Assembly (NCBI RefSeq): GCF_001865995.1
Contig: NZ_MLQQ01000001.1
Coordinates: 682,001-746,000, forward strand
Source of the DNA: Anaerobacillus arseniciselenatis
Lineage (GTDB): Bacteria; Bacillota; Bacilli; Bacillales; Anaerobacillaceae
Length of the DNA: 64,000 nt
Reading direction: 5' to 3'
This document shows positions 60,957-64,000 of the stretch, piece after piece (the stretch's first letter is position 1; the number at the start of each line of letters is the position of its first letter). The translations under genes and the position numbers were made by a program. A model generated the notes under the pieces. That model was not told the DNA's origin, ran no database searches, and was given only the letters and a program-made list of their open reading frames with translations.

Positions 60957-61694
60957 TCATCCTTTCAAATTATTTTCTTTATAAATAATCTCTGCAACTT
61001 CTTGTAAAGTACTACAAATTTCAATTGGTTGGTGCTTAGAACTAGGCTCTTCTTTTCTTGTATTTAAAAAGATAGAATCCCATCCTGCTTCGATAGAACC
61101 AACAACGTCATGCTCCCATGAATCACCAATAAAAAGGCACTTCTCCTTGGAGCCTAGCTTTGATTTCGCTAAATCAAAAATAGCCCGATTTGGTTTGGCT
61201 ACATTTACTTCTTCTGATATAAATACAAAATCGTCTGAAATCCAATCATTTAAACTTAATTTTTTTATTTTGTTATATTGAGTATCAACTGTGCCATTTG
61301 TGATAATGCCCATTTTGACACTAGCCTCTGCTAGAGTACTCATTAATGAATACAAATAAGGATATGGTTCACTAAAATCATCAACGACATTGTAATATTG
61401 ATCATGAAACTTGTCGGCATCATGTGCATTGAACGGTAAATCAAACTGCTCGGCAGTCATTAAAAACCTTTTTCTTCGATACTCTTTAGGAGTTATATCA
61501 CCTTTTTCATAATCATCCCAATAAAGATCACAATTTTTTTTGAAAATAGAAAATAAATCGGTTGAGTTAATTTTCTCAATTAAATTTTTTTCTTTTAAAA
61601 TACAATCAAAACAGAAGCGAATAGCCTTTTCAAAAGCATCTTCGTGACTAAACAGTGTATTATCTAGATCAAAACAAATCGTTTCCCAACGCAT
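60957..61694 (-). CDS. HAD-superfamily phosphatase
   Basis: A 245-residue HAD hydrolase with nucleophile Asp9 and acid/base Asp11 in FDLDNTLF, motif II ITNGT, a Lys before PNRAIF, and motif IV FIGDSWEHDVVGS. The helical cap of YjjG/YfnB type suggests a small phosphometabolite or nucleotide as substrate; this cannot be settled. It lies five bases before gluP, so the two are probably co-transcribed. Confidence 0.9.
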   Translation of the reverse strand: MRWETICFDLDNTLFSHEDAFEKAIRFCFDCILKEKNLIEKINSTDLFSIFKKNCDLYWDDYEKGDITPKEYRRKRFLMTAEQFDLPFNAHDADKFHDQYYNVVDDFSEPYPYLYSLMSTLAEASVKMGIITNGTVDTQYNKIKKLSLNDWISDDFVFISEEVNVAKPNRAIFDLAKSKLGSKEKCLFIGDSWEHDVVGSIEAGWDSIFLNTRKEEPSSKHQPIEICSTLQEVAEIIYKENNLKG

Positions 61695-61765
61695 CGTTTA
61701 ACCCCCTTAAATTATATTATAACAACCTTTCCTCTTCTTTTCGAATATTCATTCTTCTATAATTT

Positions 61766-62030
61766 ACATACAAAACCCTCATGGCCGCAACCGTCACCAT
61801 CTAATATGGAAAAGGCGGGTGCTTTCCCTCTCTTCACCTTGACCTTCTAACGAATCTCAGACGTTCGTTCGTAAAAGCACCCGCTTTTTTTATACAAAAC
61901 ATTTATGACGGCATCCGTCACCAAAGCTACTGACCTCAATTACGTCATGAGATACATCTTAGAATTTACTTCATGCAGCTTTGCGACAAGTAACCGCAGG
62001 AGCATCTCTTACTACTATGTATAAAAAGGA
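61766..62030 (+). repeat. Variable-stem hairpin repeat, copy d, followed by the long module
   Basis: Main arms GCGGGTGCTTT and AAAGCACCCGC (perfect) enclose the loop ...CTTCACCTTGACC...GAATCTCAGACGTTCGTTCG. It is followed by ATACAAAACATTTATGACGG and a third copy of the long module (AAGCTACTGACCTCAATTACG to GCAGGAGCATCTCTTA), here with no hairpin after it. Confidence 0.75.
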
Positions 62031-62066
62031 TGTTTTACCTTCCGTCGGTTGATTTTAATCTAAATA

Positions 62067-62124
62067 ATAATAGGGTGTCTATATTTAGCGCTGTGAGGTA
62101 CTAAATATTGGACACCCTATTATT
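62067..62124. repeat. Palindrome with GGGTGTC/GGACACCC arms
   Basis: AATAATAGGGTGTC and GGACACCCTATTATT, plus inner TATATTTAG/CTAAATAT, pair around a 12-base loop. The CTAAATAT core is shared with the GTGTCTGACAC elements, so it may be a distant relative. It lies immediately left of the next MITE-like element, between the HAD and 67-residue genes. Confidence 0.6.
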
Positions 62125-62128
62125 AATT

Positions 62129-62247
62129 GAGTGAATTTCATAATCACTAAAAATGAGCCACATCACGCAATATATAGTCTGCGAGTGGTTTTGACGCAAC
62201 TATATATTGATCTTAGTGGCGGAAATAATGAATTATGAAATTCATTA
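62129..62247 (+). mobile_element. 119-bp inverted-repeat element, type A, copy 13
   Basis: Full copy with exact AATT duplications (62125-62128 and 62248-62251). Both hairpin arms are CAATATATAG and CTATATATTG, with GCCAC/GTGGC outside. The gap 61695-62270 contains repeats only. Confidence 0.93.
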
Positions 62248-62270
62248 AATTATAAACTTGCACTGCTATC

Positions 62271-62474
62271 TTAAAATGGCATAAAACGTGCGTAAAAACG
62301 ATCGCGAAGATATGGGATTTGTAAAACACCTGATATCGCTAAACGGCGAATCCAGCTTGTTTGTAATACTGTATTCACGATCCTATAACGATACTGATAA
62401 ATAAAAAAGACAGATACTAGCGAAATTAACATTGTCATTAACAAATTGTCGTTATTGTTGTTATTATTAAACAT
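62271..62474 (-). CDS. Small membrane protein with poly-Asn start
   Basis: A 67-residue protein beginning MFNNNNNNDN, then a membrane helix (LLMTMLISLVSVFFIYQYRY) and a basic cytoplasmic tail (SWIRRLAISGVLQIPYLRDRFYARFMPF). A good GAGGTGA site precedes the ATG. Unrecognised; the conserved-looking basic tail suggests a peripheral membrane role. The Asn run is encoded by AAT/AAC repeats and could vary in length. Confidence 0.72.
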   Translation of the reverse strand: MFNNNNNNDNLLMTMLISLVSVFFIYQYRYRIVNTVLQTSWIRRLAISGVLQIPYLRDRFYARFMPF

Positions 62475-62521
62475 TTACGTCACCTCAGTTATACTTTTTG
62501 ATTAATGGGCTAATTTTATTC

Positions 62522-62694
62522 TTAACTTTTATACAAAACCAGCATGACGATAACCGTCATCATCTAAGATGAAAAGGTGGACACTTTCCCTCACTTCGCT
62601 GTGACCTTCTAACGAATCTCAGAGGCTCGTTCACGAAAGTGTCCACCTTTTTTTTATACAAAACCGTCATGACAATATATCGTCACCACCTAAG
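62522..62694 (+). repeat. Variable-stem hairpin repeat, copy e
   Basis: The best-preserved unit. Arms GGTGGACACTTTC (62576-62588) and GAAAGTGTCCACC (62635-62647) are perfect over 13 bases. The loop is CCTCACTTCGCTGTGACC...GAATCTCAGAGGCTCGTTCAC. It is bordered on both sides by ATACAAAACC + small hairpin units (ATGACGATAACCGTCAT and ATGACAATATATCGTCAC). No gene is seen in 62475-62773. Confidence 0.8.
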
Positions 62695-62731
62695 AAGCAA
62701 AAGAGCCTATCCAACTATTTAACCACAAAAA

Positions 62732-62763
62732 AGAGCCTAATCAAAAAGTTTGATTTAGACTCT
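62732..62763 (-). terminator. ldh terminator
   Basis: AGAGCCTAATCAAA and TTTGATTTAGACTCT pair with two mismatches. The T-run is on the minus strand, close to the ldh stop codon. Confidence 0.75.
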
Positions 62764-62773
62764 AAACTATATT

Positions 62774-63736
<963 letters not shown>

Positions 63737-63846
63737 TCAAAAATAAAATTTGCACAATAAGCTTTGCGTCCATTGTTGATTTCACATGAAAAAATAAATA
63801 AAAAAACAATTGTAAGCGTGCGACTATATGGCAACTTTATTAATTT

Positions 63847-64000
63847 TTAAACCCCGATATACCTAGCATAAATAGTTTTTGCCCTCGTAATATCTTCTGT
63901 ACCTTGAACTAATGTTCTTCCATCAGGAAACAAGACAAGCTTTTCACCTTCTTCTAATTCAGCCCGAACTAAAAAAGGGGTCTTAGAAACTTTCGCTACG
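63847..64000 (-). CDS. thiF: ThiF/MoeB-family adenylyltransferase, C-terminal fragment (runs off the window)
   Basis: The last 50 codons are visible. The translated end reads FLVRAELEEGEKLVLFPDGR, then TLVQGTEDITRAKTIYARYI, then GV and stop. This is the C-terminal pattern of ThiF/MoeB E1-like enzymes (LFxDGRxxxxGTxDxxxARxIYxxYIG). ThiF adenylates ThiS, which is encoded at 50397. Assignment as ThiF rather than MoeB is inference from the nearby thi genes. The N-terminal Rossmann fold lies beyond the edge. Confidence 0.75.
   Translation of the reverse strand, partial: VAKVSKTPFLVRAELEEGEKLVLFPDGRTLVQGTEDITRAKTIYARYIGV

Overview
The window is a stretch of low-GC chromosome from an endospore-forming Bacillaceae bacterium. 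The evidence is a complete spoIIIA operon, splB, a SpoVAF-type GerA protein, YqhR (FigP), a complete but split set of comG competence genes, mntR, gcvT-gcvPA-gcvPB with a glycine riboswitch, and gene order that follows the Bacillus subtilis yqiD-yqgN region closely. A coenzyme-B12-dependent (class II) ribonucleotide reductase hints at an oxygen-variable lifestyle. I cannot name the species.

Layout: (1) 0-6.5 kb: ispA-xseB-xseA-folD-nusB, a terminator, then asp23-like yqhY with accC and accB. (2) 6.5-16.5 kb: a small orphan gene, the spoIIIAA-AH operon, yqhV, an internally duplicated small protein, efp, an Xaa-Pro peptidase and yqhR. (3) 17-31 kb: yqhP, yqhO (patatin), mntR, splB, a tandem hairpin array, nrdJ, D-amino acid aminotransferase, lipM, a rhodanese and the glycine cleavage operon. 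(4) 31-41 kb: a SNF2 helicase (yqhH) with yqhG, yqzE, and comGC-GG separated from comGA-GB by a GGDEF/EAL gene and an opposite-strand membrane gene. (5) 41-50 kb: two tRNA-Gln genes, a SufR-like regulator, a MidA-type methyltransferase divergent from a predicted C-rich small RNA, yqgV/W/X/Y homologues, a CcoS-like protein and a FetAB-type transporter. (6) 49-64 kb: thiD, thiS and thiE behind a TPP riboswitch, glcK with an ABC-ATPase-like protein lacking every catalytic motif, yqgQ, yueI, the GerA-type gene, an M42 peptidase, gluP, a HAD phosphatase, L-lactate dehydrogenase, and the 3' end of a thiF/moeB-like gene running off the right edge.

The most unusual property is the density of small palindromic repeats between otherwise ordinary genes. 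The main family is a roughly 119-bp inverted-repeat element present 13 times (about one per 5 kb). It has about 17-bp terminal inverted repeats, a central hairpin kept by compensatory change, two sequence subtypes, and exact 4-bp target duplications around nine copies. It behaves like a non-autonomous transposable element (MITE), and three copies duplicate bases of a gene's stop codon. A second family (hairpins with a conserved loop and different but self-complementary arms) and a third (GTGTCTGACACC elements, also with variable complementary outer arms) occupy many of the remaining gaps. I found no transposase, prophage, CRISPR array or defence locus.
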